A program made the translations under genes and the position numbers. The notes below the pieces were generated by a model. The model searched no databases, was not told the origin of the DNA, and saw only the letters and a program-made list of their open reading frames with translations. From Paragordius varius (Eukaryota > Nematomorpha), in NCBI GenBank assembly GCA_964247055.1, contig OZ176051.1, positions 7,378,001 through 7,442,000 of the forward strand: 64,000 nucleotides of DNA. Direction: 5' to 3'. The number at the start of each line of letters is the position of its first letter. Positions within the stretch are counted from its first letter, which is position 1. Below are positions 50,128 to 62,600 of the stretch, piece by piece.

Positions 50128-52599
50128 ATGTTTTCGGATAGTATCAAAAATGTCACTATTTATATACTTGCTTTATCTTTTTTGAATCTTTTAATCTTTA
50201 CTTTTTCTATAACTACCCTTAGTTGTCCTAATAATTTTCCAATCCAAGGCTGCATTTGTAAACCCATCAATGATTCCAAATTAACAAATCACTTTGAAGT
50301 TACATGTAGTCAGGTAACAGGACAAGATCGTTTATTTCAAATTTTGGAAACATTTGATAATCACCCAAACCGAAATGACTCATCGACTAATGTTGAAGAA
50401 ATCATCATTCATATTAATTTAATTCTGGAACGATGTAGATTCAATGCATTTAATATGGTGAAAACACCATATCTTCGCCATATAGCGATTAATGAATTAA
50501 GGCTTATATTTCCTTCCATTATGTTGATTGGGGAAAATGTGTTTAAAACGATAGCGCCAGAACTTAAAACTTTAATTGTAATGGATAGGATATACCCTTC
50601 ATCACTCCAAAACGGTAATATGGAGGCATTATTGCGATCAATTAGTATGCTAAAGGGCCTTAATCAATTAGAAATGATGTTGCCACATATGATGGAATTG
50701 AACATGTCTATGTTCAATGAATTGTCAAATTTAGATCATTTAGTTTTGTTAGCACCAAATTTACATACTGTGCATTCATTTCACCAAGATAACATGCTAA
50801 ATGTTACCACGCTTATGTTAACGACAAAATTGCCATACATCCTACGAGACGGGATAAATTATAAGCAATTACAAGTCCTAAGTTATTCTACGAATGAAAT
50901 GAGCACCCTTAATCCCAATGTGTTTGCAGGGGCTTTGAATTTGAAATCGCTTATTTTGCAGGATACTTCGTTGGAGACACTCCCATCCACCAATATATTC
51001 GCAATGATGCCAGCGTTAGAGGAGTTACATTTAACGCATAATAAAATTCATACACTTTCACCCTTTTGTCCATGGCCTAGTCCTGGAAAAAAGGATTCAG
51101 ATAATGATGATGAGGTTTTATATCCGATAAACAGAGATTATGATTCCAATAAACTAGTAGTTTCCAAATTGAAACAAATTGATTTACGATCCAACAAGTT
51201 GAAAGATAAAACTTTGGGCCCAGAACTGTTTGATAATTGTGTAGCGTTACGTAAAATTGGCCTTGATGCCAATGAGCTAAGTCATTTACCATCAAATTTA
51301 TTTGATTCAGTTGCTGAACAAATTAGTACACTTCAATTGGCACATAATAAGTTTGATGATATACCAATATCCGTAACATCCAAGCTCAAAAATTTAACTC
51401 ACTTATATTTGCAAAATAATAATATACGCCATTTCCCGCAACATGCGTTCACTGATAACACACAATTAAAAGTTCTGAATTTAGGTTTTAATAAATTAAC
51501 ACAACTAAATTTTACACGGGGTGACATGTATCACAATACGCTCCAATACTTAATTTTGAAAAACAATGAATTAACATCGTTTCCCTATGGTTCGCTTGCC
51601 GAGTTCACACAACTTGAATCGGTAGATATTTCTGGTAACAGAATAACTGGCATAGATGGGCTTTTGGATTTTTTGCTTTCTTCCAGTTTAAGCATCCAAA
51701 TTAGATTAAATGGTAATGAGATTTTTTTATGTTTTTTCTAAAAACGGGCACACCTTTAAATGGTATAAAATGAAAAAATCAATTTGGAAAGCAATTTACT
51801 TATATAAATAAATAAATTCTATTTATAACCCGTCAAGTCTAAGTTTATCAATCCATAAATTCCTATAAATATATCATGTAATTAATTTCCAAATATACCC
51901 CAAGCGCTTTTCTGTTATAAAATTGAGTTATAAAGACTTTTTTTAGCTGACATTAAAAAATATTATATATGAATTGTTCCAAAGGCTACTTTATATAAAT
52001 ATTGTATTAATTGTTTAGATAATCCAATTATATGCGATTGTCACGTTTATGACTTCCTGACCTGGTATTACTATGAATCAAATGAACTTGACGGGGAAGA
52101 AACTTTTACTCTTGAAGCCAGTTGTTCAAATCCAACATTTGGTATAAGTAACTCACGCCTACCCAGTCATCGATTATTAGTTCAATTGGATCGAATGTGC
52201 CATAATCGACAAAATGTGACTACAAACGTAAATACTACGAAACCCGGTATGAAACCTATAAATAATATACAACCGATAATAACTTTTAAAACATTTGCCC
52301 TCAAGAAACAAGATTCAGGATTGAAACGAGCCCATGACATACTTAAAATATTGGCAATTAGTGCTTCAGCTATAATACTTCTAACTTTAATTTGGATATT
52401 AGGAAGTAGGGTAGGTTCGCCCAAAGGCATTCAAATGAAATCATGGATATCTACGCAAACATCCAATCTAAGAAACCAAGGGAAGAGGCGAATCAATAAA
52501 GTATGGAATTCGACCCAAACTTCAGACACTACGCGGCTATCCACACATTTTCACGAACAAGAATTAACAGTCAAGTCTAATAATAAGGATAATTTATAA
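50128..52599 (+). CDS. Leucine-rich-repeat single-pass membrane protein
   Basis: Two exons, 50,128-51,712 and 52,019-52,599, join in phase (G|AT) to give 721 residues. A signal peptide (about 1-30) precedes a cysteine cap, CPNNFPIQGCICK. About 15 leucine-rich repeats follow, for example LKSLILQDTSLETLPS, LTHLYLQNNNIRHFPQHAF and LKVLNLGFNKLTQL. The C-terminal cap NPIICDCHVYDFLTWYYYE straddles the splice site, which proves the join. A transmembrane segment (ILKILAISASAIILLTLIWI, about residue 605-625) and a basic cytoplasmic tail of some 95 residues with a repeated STQTS motif end the protein. There is no TIR or kinase domain, so it is not a Toll receptor. The layout is like chaoptin/LRRTM-type adhesion proteins and the chelicerate and crustacean LRR proteins often auto-named after an oplophorus-luciferin subunit. 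Role in cell adhesion or recognition is inferred. Confidence 0.92.
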
Positions 52600-53389
52600 A
52601 AATATAGCAATTTAATATAAAAACTATGGCGCTTTTTTAGTTGCAATTTTTTTATACAAATCTAAAATAATACTCTAATATTATTATATATCTATTTTTT
52701 ATTGATGTTAACTTCAGTTTTAAGAGATAATGGGTATAAAAACACCTTTGTTGGTTTAGATCAAGGATATTCCGAAAAAATTTGGATTACAAATTTTTAA
52801 CTTTGCTCACGAAATTTTGATAAAATTTGATATACCTCAAATAAGTGTTCAATTTAGTCTTTCCAATTAGCGAAGACCTAAAATTGGTGATAGCTTATTA
52901 ATGCTCCAATACTATTTAAATGCGGCTCATTAGTTTTTTGAGTGAAATTGGCGGTACCCTGGTTCAAAAGCGATGTCAGAGTGTTTTTTAAAATTAATGA
53001 TGTTTTATGAGCCCAATGTATATTATTTGAATTGAAAAATATATCCCGATTTACAAATTGGAAAAATTGTATTTATAAATAAATCTATTAGTAGGCCACA
53101 CAATTCCCGGTTCCGCAGTTTAACTCTGTGCAAAATTTCATTCCTTTAACATTCTAACGTAAAACCATAAAAGATTTTAGTAACTCAACTAAAAGCATAA
53201 AAAGTAAAATTTTTGATTAAATTATTATTCGCATGCTGATACAATATTTATACAAATTGATTAAAATATTAATTTGATAAGGGGTAAATTGTTATGGAAT
53301 AACAGGCAAAATAAAATCCTTTTTTTATCAACCAAGAGATAAAATGATCAGTTTTACTAAAGCACCAGCTCTTTTTATTTCTTGCCATA
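52600..53389. other. Intergenic stretch
   Basis: 3' flank of the LRR membrane-protein gene. No gene or clear repeat seen. Confidence 0.5.
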
Positions 53390-53544
53390 TACAGATGCAT
53401 TTTAATGGTTGCTTATTTACTATACTAGGGCAATTTGCAACACAGGAGTGTATGGAAAAAAGAAAGGAAATAATTGGTTATCCAACATTTTTTTTTCATA
53501 CATGTGTTGTATAAAAATAAGCACCCATTAAAATGCATACTGTA
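53390..53544. mobile_element. Tc1/mariner-type MITE
   Basis: This 155-bp (with TA duplication) element has long inverted ends: CAGATGCATTTTAATGG on the left and CCATTAAAATGCATACTG on the right, continuing with TGCTTATTT and AAATAAGCA and then CATACA/TGTATG. It is flanked by TA on both sides, the mariner target duplication, and the CAGT-like ends fit that superfamily. No coding capacity. Confidence 0.8.
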
Positions 53545-54106
53545 ATACATTTTTATTATGATTTCTTCAATTAATACTTCAATCACATAACTATACTAAA
53601 TATATATTTGATGATATTACGCCTGAGAGTTAGAGGTATACTTTTAATATGGGAAATATGCGCCTTAAATCGAAATTAATTATAATCACCCTAAAATGCA
53701 AGTCATAAATAGAAGTATCCTTTAAAGCCACCCTAGTCATGTAAAATATAAATTGGTCATATGCGATTAATCTCCAAATTATTGTAAATTAATTATATTG
53801 TCGGAATAAATCATATTCCTATCAAAAAAATCGCAAAATTCCGATATCATATACTCAAATACTTAAAATTTTTATATGAATTTATCTAAAGATTTGTGTC
53901 AAGGTTTTACTAAACTAAAAATCCAGATATCAAATAAATAATAGGGTAAAAACCTAGAGTCTAAAATTCTTCCAATAATGATTATAATATTATTAGTTAG
54001 ATATTAACGTAAATACAAACCCAAAAATTATCAATAAATTACACAGAATTTATTTTAAGCTTTTGTGACTCATAAATAAATATATATATTTATAAACTGG
54101 ACGCGG

Positions 54107-56647
54107 TTAATTAACCCATATTTCATTTTGGCGTAAACCATCTAACTCTCTAAGTGATGGAAACATGCAATTAAATGATATGCGTTTGTAATCACAATTG
54201 CTCGTTTGTTCATGCATTGGATAATCCATTGAGTATAATATAGTGGCAGGTAATGAGTTTTTACGAAAACATCTAAACATATATACATATCATGATTACA
54301 AATGAAATAATAAAAGTTTAGTGATTTATGGCAAAGATGTGAAGTGTTTTTGGCTCCGGTTCTGGTTGTTTTTTAAAAAAATATTGTGTCCTTAAAAAAC
54401 GGTTTAACAAAATTTTTTATAAAAAACAGATAAAAGTGATTTTAACCGAAATTTCTTTATAAAATAAAAATTCCGAATCCAATGTATATAACCGATAATT
54501 TGTTTTTATTTTTGTATGGGGCCAAAATCAAACGTAATAAGAATCGTGATACATTTATTTATCAAAAAAATATATTTCATCGGAAAATTTATAACAATTT
54601 TTGCATTGTGTATGTAAAAATCGATTATTAAATCGTTAAACCTCGGTTTTGGATCCAAAAACCATAAAAAAGTTCTATTTTCTATTTGGAAGGTTTTTTT
54701 AGAGAAAAGCTAAAATTTTACTTGTTTTGAAGCAAACATTCAGAGGCTAAATAAAACAATGATAATGGAATACAAGCAGTCTGTTGTGGACATACATCAT
54801 TAGATGGGCGGCAAATGGGAATTGTTTCATCAAACAACCATGTATTTGAATGTACAGACAAATTTCTAAGATTATACATTCCGGACATATTTTTGGGAAG
54901 TGTATGGAGCTATAGTTAGCATAGAGCAATTATTACACTTAAATTCAGCTTTATGGATAAACATATAGTATAAATTATGACAAAATGCATATAAAATATA
55001 CATTTCGCCTTTTTAATTTATGACCAATTTTATATTTTTTGCAAATAAGAATATTCAAGACAAAATAGATGTTTTTAATCATAATTTAAGATAAAGCACG
55101 ATGGTATATGCCTTGGTAACACATTCAAAATTATTTTGATTATCTTTATAGTCAAAGAGGAAATTTAGGAATTTCTACGGTATATAATATGGTTAACAAA
55201 ATCGTTTAGAATTAATATGTACCTTGTTAAATTTATTTACAGATGAAATAGTTTTTTTATACAAGAATAAGCATATCAAGCATATTTAACCAATTAAACT
55301 ATACAAAAGTTTTAAATTAAAATTGTCTTTTTGTTTACTTTTGAGCTGATGGAAAAAGTTTGAAGTTGAGATAAACGGTAAAAATTCGGAGGTAGGTGAT
55401 GTATTTCGACATTTTCTAACATTAAAATCTGCAAAGAATGGGACAAAGAACAAGGAAGTGAATATGGAATTTCCTTGATAGGATTGTTACTGAGATTCAA
55501 ATACCTATGTAATAAAATCAAAATTATATTGAATTAATATATTTAATCATGTACAGATATCGAAAAACTATTAAATATATTAGGAAAAAACTATAAATAT
55601 AAAAATTGCGAAGTTAATTTCTATTTAAAAATACTTTTATAAAATATTCTCAATAATGCATTTACCATTTTATATTAGTTTTTAGTAATTACTCATACTT
55701 CAAAGAAATGCTATAAATGGAATATATTTTCGTTGAGAATTATAAAAATTAATACTAAACTTTAAAAATATCGTGAAGTTTTAATAAAGTTTAATAATAA
55801 AAATAAAATAGCCTTATATTAAATATGGATATCGCATATTTAACCAAACAATTAAAACTTAATAATTATGTACTAATAAGTCTATAAAATTTTAATAACA
55901 GATTTTTTAACTAATCTGTTTCTAAAGGCAAATATTGAAAAATTACTGTAAACTGTATTATATATCAAAAATTTATAATTTTATACTTTAATTTTGGATT
56001 GCTTGATCCATAAAATAATAACGGTGGTAAATATGTTAAATAATTGTCTGATAAATCTAATGAGAGTAGATTGGCTACAATATTTGAGTAGGTTAATACC
56101 GTTAAAGATTGTATACGGCAATTATTAATAGTTAAATGCGTTAAATAGTGTAAATTTATGGTTTGTCTTATGTAATTATCGACTAATTTTGGGCACCCTA
56201 TTATCTTAAATTGTATTTTTGAGCATACTTTAAGCGATTCACAAAACTGGGAAATTTCACCCTTACATTTTGCGTTAATGGTTTGATGACGATTAATATT
56301 TTTAGGTTGATCTGTTTTTGGGGTAGATTTAGTTGAGATGTCATCATTAAAAAAATCTTTAATGTGAGTTATGTCACTTTTAACAACAATATTAACTATT
56401 ATTGAGGGATTAATAAATATAATTTTTATTTGATTAGCTTTACATTCCAATTTCTCCAAATAATCTTTCCTAAACTAAAAAATTAATAATTAAAAACCTC
56501 ATAAATTTGCGTGAATGATTTTAAAGATATTTTGCATACCTTTTTACCATCGTCTTTTGTTTTATATATGTGTACATGCCCAAAACCTTTTTTTCTTTTA
56601 TGGCACGATATTTTTTCTAAAATTGTAATGTTTCCAGTAATCAACAT
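54107..56647 (-). CDS. LRR1: Leucine-rich repeat protein 1 (CUL2 ubiquitin-ligase substrate receptor)
   Basis: Five exons in phase: 56,647-56,540; 56,474-55,987; 55,504-55,339; 54,909-54,722; 54,272-54,107, giving 371 residues (human 414). The N-terminal part starts MLITGNITILEKISC and keeps the TKDDGKKFRKDYLEKL segment that matches human LRR1 TLKDKRGTRYELRENIEQF. Leucine-rich repeats run from about residue 120 (LHYLTHLTINNC, LLSLDLSDNYLTYLPP, LKYLNLSNNPIKEIP, LQTFSISSKLHTLP). The C-terminal IPLSLFYLASECLLQNK with the following basic, proline-containing stretch resembles the VHL/Cul2-type box of LRR1 (LTLLESSARTILHNRIPY). In animals CUL2-LRR1 ubiquitylates MCM7 to unload the CMG helicase at replication termination; I infer this nuclear role. 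The sequence is very diverged, so orthology rests on domain order and the two end motifs. It is divergent to NOL6 with 38 bp between ATGs. Introns are 65, 482, 429 and 449 bp. Confidence 0.8.
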
Positions 56648-56685
56648 AAAAATTTAAAAAATTACGCTTCATTCATATTTAAAGC
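56648..56685. promoter_or_regulatory. 38-bp bidirectional start region between LRR1 and NOL6
   Basis: Only 38 bp of AT-rich DNA separate the start codons of LRR1 (56,647, minus) and NOL6 (56,686, plus). If both starts are right, the 5' untranslated regions must overlap or be very short, and core promoter elements must lie within the neighbouring coding sequence. No known promoter motif is recognised. Confidence 0.6.
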
Positions 56686-59600
56686 ATGGTTCAGGATAAT
56701 ATTATTCAAGTTTTCTAAACTTTTATTTTAGATTTATGATTCTTTAAAATCAATCAAAATTAAACAATCATATTTTATTGAAAAATTAAAGAAAGTAATT
56801 TATTAACTATTAATTATAGGTGTTGAATGATGTTGATTATAAATTTTGCGCGTTCGGGAGTTTTGATTTAGGAACTTATACAAATGATTCAGACATAGAT
56901 ATTCTTTGTAGGATTAATTCAGTAAATGTTATTTTTATACTGTAGAAATTTTACAAAGAAACGGACAGATATGATTTTAAACTATATCAGGTGACTGAAG
57001 AAACTTGCAAAAATATTAAAATTCTGCTTGAAAATTTGCCCAATTTAAAAATCATTATTTTGAAGCCGTTTCCTGAATCTCCCTACCTTAAGATTAGGTG
57101 CAAAGACAATGATAATAATCATATAATCAATATAAAATTTTGTCCAGATACCATTAATATATTATCTACTAGTCATCCTTTATCCAATGTTAAAAAGTTT
57201 AAACTTTCCAGATTTAACCTGAATAAAAATAATCTATTAAAAACTACATCAAATAATACGGACACAGTCCCATCCGTTACATACAATTCAGCAGTTTTAC
57301 AAAACATTTTATTGTATTACACTTCTGAAGAAATAAAAAAGTTTTTTTCAACATTGTCTGAAAAAATAGCATCTATCATTAAACAAACGATAGTATTGTG
57401 TAAATTATGGGCTATTCAAAAAAATCTTTTAGGTTATAAATCTCAATCACCGAAAATTGATCAATATTTTGAAAGCGTTGGAAAAAACGGCGAAACTATT
57501 ATTGGGAAAAGATCTCTCGGACATTTTTTTACAATGTTCATTTTTTGGATGCATAAAACAAATAAAATTCTGAATGCAACAAAAATAACCACCCTAGATC
57601 TCTTTAAAATCATGTTACACCACATAGGTTTGTTACTTTAAAAGTTTATGGGTTAATTGACGCAATTTAAAAACATTAACTCTGCTATTATTTATTTCTT
57701 AATGATTCCCTACTTAGATAAAAAAATTTTATTATCTATCTTAAATTGACCACCCTTTTTGTTAAGTTAGTCTTTTTTTGGTGGTATTAATAATTTTATA
57801 AGCAAACATGTATCATTTTACAATCAATGTTTGTCGGACCTATTTCTTAAATATAATTAATGGTATTTTTTCACCCGCCTTTTCAATATTCTACCCCCTT
57901 TGACGACCGTTTGTGTTGCTCAAATTGGATTTTTTAATTTTTTGCACGCATGATAAACCTATTTTATCTTACATGTTTTTTTTATTTAAAAAATCCCATT
58001 TATTCTGTATTGGGAGATGCAAAGATTTAAATATATTTTTTTCAGTTAATGCAGAGCTAGTAACTGATGGTATAGCGTTTCCCCTCTCTGATCATAATAA
58101 TAATGTCAAATTATCTGAATTTAAACAACACTTTGATGTCCTATTTTTGGACCCGTCCGGGAATTATAATATATGTTGGAACTGGACTTTAAATGATTAC
58201 CATTGGGTTAGTAATTATTTTTTGAATTATTTAAGATTTTACAGCCAATTTTATCATTTTTAAAAAAAAATGATTTTGATTATGTTAAAAAATAATTTAA
58301 TAAATATTGAAATTATTATTAATTTTTTATGTTGTATCCATTATAAAAATAATATATCTCATGAATAATGATCAACTAAGAAATATTATGTATTCATCAT
58401 AAAAATGTTGGATTATAAATGAGTTACTAAATAAACTATATTTTTTCCTATTATTACGATGTAGTTACAATACGAAGCCAAAAACACTCTAGATCAATTA
58501 CAAAACTCGATAGAACCACTATACATTAGCAAGCTATTTTCTTCTGTCAAAACGCTAAATTATGAAATCACTTTTGATCACATAATAAAGTTTTTATTAC
58601 CTAATCTATTTTATACTTTTTTATAAAATATCACCAACCACTAGCATATGGTTGTTAACATACAGTATGAGTATTCTTCGATAGAAAGTTATTAATTATT
58701 GGCAAATAGTAAATACCAAAGGGCAGTAGTATTGGCTTATAGTTATTTTTATCACTTTTTATTATATTTAGCTAATACTTCCCTTGTTGTATTTACTATT
58801 TAACAATATTAATAACTTTATAGCAATGTATACTTATTCATACTGTAAATATAAAGCACCAAAGTTATCAAAAATAGGTGTTATGCAAAAAAATATTTTT
58901 ATAGGATGTAAAATTGCAGATTTTTATATAAAACATTTTGGCGATTGTCTGAACAAAAACGCTCCTTTAAATCGCCATTTTCGCTTTAAATGCGTTTATT
59001 CCAGTAAATTTCAATAGAGGCGTTTATACTATTTTTGCGAACCTTACCCTAAATTATCGAATATAATCGGTATCAAAAATGTGTAAAAATAATCATCATA
59101 TAGGTTAATATGCTCGTTGTATAATTCATTTTCGACACGTAAATATTATAAACATATGAAGTATCATATAAAAATAAATAAAAATTTTGTACGGTTTTGG
59201 ACACTATACAGGATGTCTGTTCTCAGCCTTAAAAATTATAAATGGATGTGGATAAAATGGTTCTTTTATATTTTTCAAGACTAAATATTATACAATTTGA
59301 GATTTAAATTGTATTCTTACAAATATATTCATAATTTTTTATATGGTTAGATTAAAAGTGCCCATATCTACGACATTCAAACAACATCTTTTAGATAATT
59401 ATATCGTTAATCAATTGGATATGGCAACATATAAGGATTCATACGTTCCACCTTTACTTAAACGTATTTGTCATGTTTTATCGAAGGGATTCACTGGATT
59501 AATAACTTTGTTAGCACAGGTTTTTTTAATTTGCAAAATGATAAATTTGTGTTTTTTGTCTTAAATATGGGTAAAAACTTTTTTAATTTTTGTAATTTGT

Positions 59601-62600
59601 TTAAAAGACAAATGAAATTTTAATGTAATATATAGTATTTGCTACGCAAATTCCTGTATGGATGTATTTAAAAAATATATTAATCTTAAAACTCTTTTAT
59701 AATTTATTGACGGTTATATTGATAATTATTTTTTGGTTAACGTATTTTGTTATTTTATCCGACATAATTGTTTTAAATTAACATTTATAAATGATTGTAA
59801 AATTACATAAATGATAGTTAGATAATAATAATTAAACACAGAATCTGCCAGAATCGAACTCAATTTTTATATATAAAATATATATATATATATATATATA
59901 TAATGAATATATTAATTTTTTAAAATATTGTATCCCATATATGATTATTTATTGTATTAAGCTCACTCTTTATTGATAACCTTTTTATTTTTAATTATAT
60001 ATGAATTTTTATTTTTTCCTCAGTTGAATGTTCAATCAAACATCAACGCTGAAACATATCTTGTTACATATGGGATTTTGCTAAATTCTCCGAATCAAAT
60101 TGCAAAAAATCGTGTTATTCACATTCAAAAAACAAATAAAAACTGGTCCTACTATATCATTGGGCCAAGTGTTGATGCTGAAAAGAAAGTATGTCACAAA
60201 ATAAATTTTATATATTTTTGTATAGGCCGCCTGCCTTCTAAAGAAAATTATAAGGAGCGCGTATAAAATTAGCTCGTGTTGTCAGATAATTTTTAGATAT
60301 TTGCGTTTTTTAATTTTAATTTCTACCATATAATTTGTGAAAATTTAGGCTTTTTATCAAACAATTAAATAAACATTAAAAACAAATTTTTAATCAAAAA
60401 AAAATTTTTTTTGGAAAAAAGTTATAATGGATACTAAGTTTTCTTTCTAATATAGTACTGAGCCAGCTTTTGAAGGGTCTACCAGGTTTTGAATTCGGAA
60501 GTTAATAATTTTATTAAATTGCAAAAAATTAATGTAAACAAAAAAGTTGTTTAAATAAAAAAATTATTTTAAATGAATAAATATAGAGTAAATAAAGAAA
60601 ATTAGGTTAAAAAAATAAATACATGCAAAATTTATGGTTAAATCTAAACTTAACATTTTTAAGGACAGACTTGAAGTGTTCAAAGACCAATTTTAAATGT
60701 TTAAGGACCAACTTGAAATCCAAATGGTATATATATGACAATTGGGATAAATGTTAAGAATCTAATGTGGGCTAGGCATTTTGAACAGAATACACTATCA
60801 TAATTGAATTTTTCATAATTAAAAACCCCTGTAACAAATATTTTTTTAAAAACTATAATTTTTGGAAAATTCTGTTTGTTTTTATTTTTGTAACTTTTAT
60901 CCAAAAATATCAAAGATTATAACAATAATTAATATGAATTATCATTGTATCTGGAGCGTTACAGTCCATCCAAACCTAATTCAAAAAATATACCTAAAAA
61001 AATTTTTTTATGAGCTGACTGCTTAAAATGAGTTTTTGGCGTTTATTTTGCCCAAATGCAACGTGACCCTCGATGAGTTTTTCTAAATATTACTTTGGCA
61101 CGCTATATGTATCTATATTTATGTTAAATAATAATATATTAGGCCGAACAAAAAATTTTACTATATATTTTATATAGGTTATAACCGAATTTATTGATTT
61201 TTGGGGCCCTGATCACATTACTACGTTATTGATTGATCAAGATCAATATCATCATGTATTCCATGTTAATTATCCCTGCAATATTCAATCCTTAGAAACA
61301 AACGATATTTCTAATTTATTGGGCGACAAAAATTTTGAAAAACCAAATAATGGCTATAATACCACCTATGATATTGATTGGATTTGTACGCAAAATAGCC
61401 TAACTCAATCATTTAATATGGACACTCAATGGAATAATCTTCAACCATCAATGGTCCCTAATGCATTTTATGTTCGGATAGTTGAACATTTATTAAAGAG
61501 GTTTGATTTTTTACAAAATATATAAATATTTAAAAAATATATGAAATTGTTAAATTTGTCTTAAATTTATTTATTATCTTTAAAGGCACTGTCGTTATGA
61601 TATTTTATCTGTATCTGATAACGTGGATTACAATGAAATCGGATTCAATGTTGAACGATGCGCCTTAAATAAGTACATTATGAAATGGAAGCGAAAAGAT
61701 TTGGCTGATAATGGTATGTATTTAATATTTAAATTGCAGAGTTTTTCGGATAAATTTGTATCAAAATAGTCATTACATTTTTAAACTGTCAAAACAAATA
61801 ATATTTATATTAATAGGCTATTATTAAATAAAAAATTGGACAAATAAATATTATAATTAAATAAACCTAATTATACCATTTACAATTCAAATTCACCCTC
61901 GAAAATTTTAAATTCTCCCTAAAATTAAATTTGTGAAATATATTATTACGACATAATTTATTATTTTTTCAGTATTATATTTATACAAAAAATTTAAAAA
62001 AACACAATAATCTATTTTAGGGTGAATTTGAATTGTTCAAGGGTGAATTACTGTAAATGTTATATATGGAAGATATTATTATTAGCAAATTTATATCTAT
62101 TATTTAAATGATGAAGTATTATAAAATATATTTTGCAATAAATTTTTCCATATATATATATATATATATATATTATCCCAAATTAGATATTGACACTGTT
62201 AAAACTTTTGAATTTGACTACAATCGCTCGACTGATAAATTATGCCGCATGCTACGTTTTGAATCATCTACCCTAGGTCTACCAATACAAATAACGGATG
62301 TCAACGTTGATTACAATGAAATTGGACGGAAAACTGCGGTAAATATTCAGACTTATGGTAATTTCTACAATGGATCCCTAAAATTACCGATTGTGGTGAC
62401 CTTTATAGAAAAATAAATAGAATTCAATCAACATATACAGTCGTGTATTTTTATAAATGTCAAACATACGTATTTATTTTATTTTACTTTGTTTTTAATT
62501 GTTATAATGTTTGATATGTCAACTTTCAACATGCGCATTTTTAAGCCTTAAAATAATAATAGCCTATTTCGCCATAATTTTTTGGGTAACCCTTTGGTAG

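Noticed and set aside
58784-59017. 77-residue open frame in NOL6 intron 6 with a possible acceptor
   Set aside because: The flanking exons 58,465-58,589 and 59,351-59,519 join directly as FDHIIK-LKVP in agreement with the human sequence, so an extra exon is not needed.
59838-59862. tRNA-like B-box (GTTCGATTC on the minus strand)
   Set aside because: The T-stem does not pair and the upstream part is a TA microsatellite, so there is no tRNA body.
62339-62416. Read-through of NOL6 exon 11 to a stop, giving a protein that ends ...PIVVTFIEK
   Set aside because: The GT donor at 62,339 joins in phase to the strong acceptor before 63,023, and the next exon carries the family's (E)S..WPDA motif; the read-through would truncate the protein in the middle of a domain. 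The resemblance of the tail to NOL6 seems to be chance.
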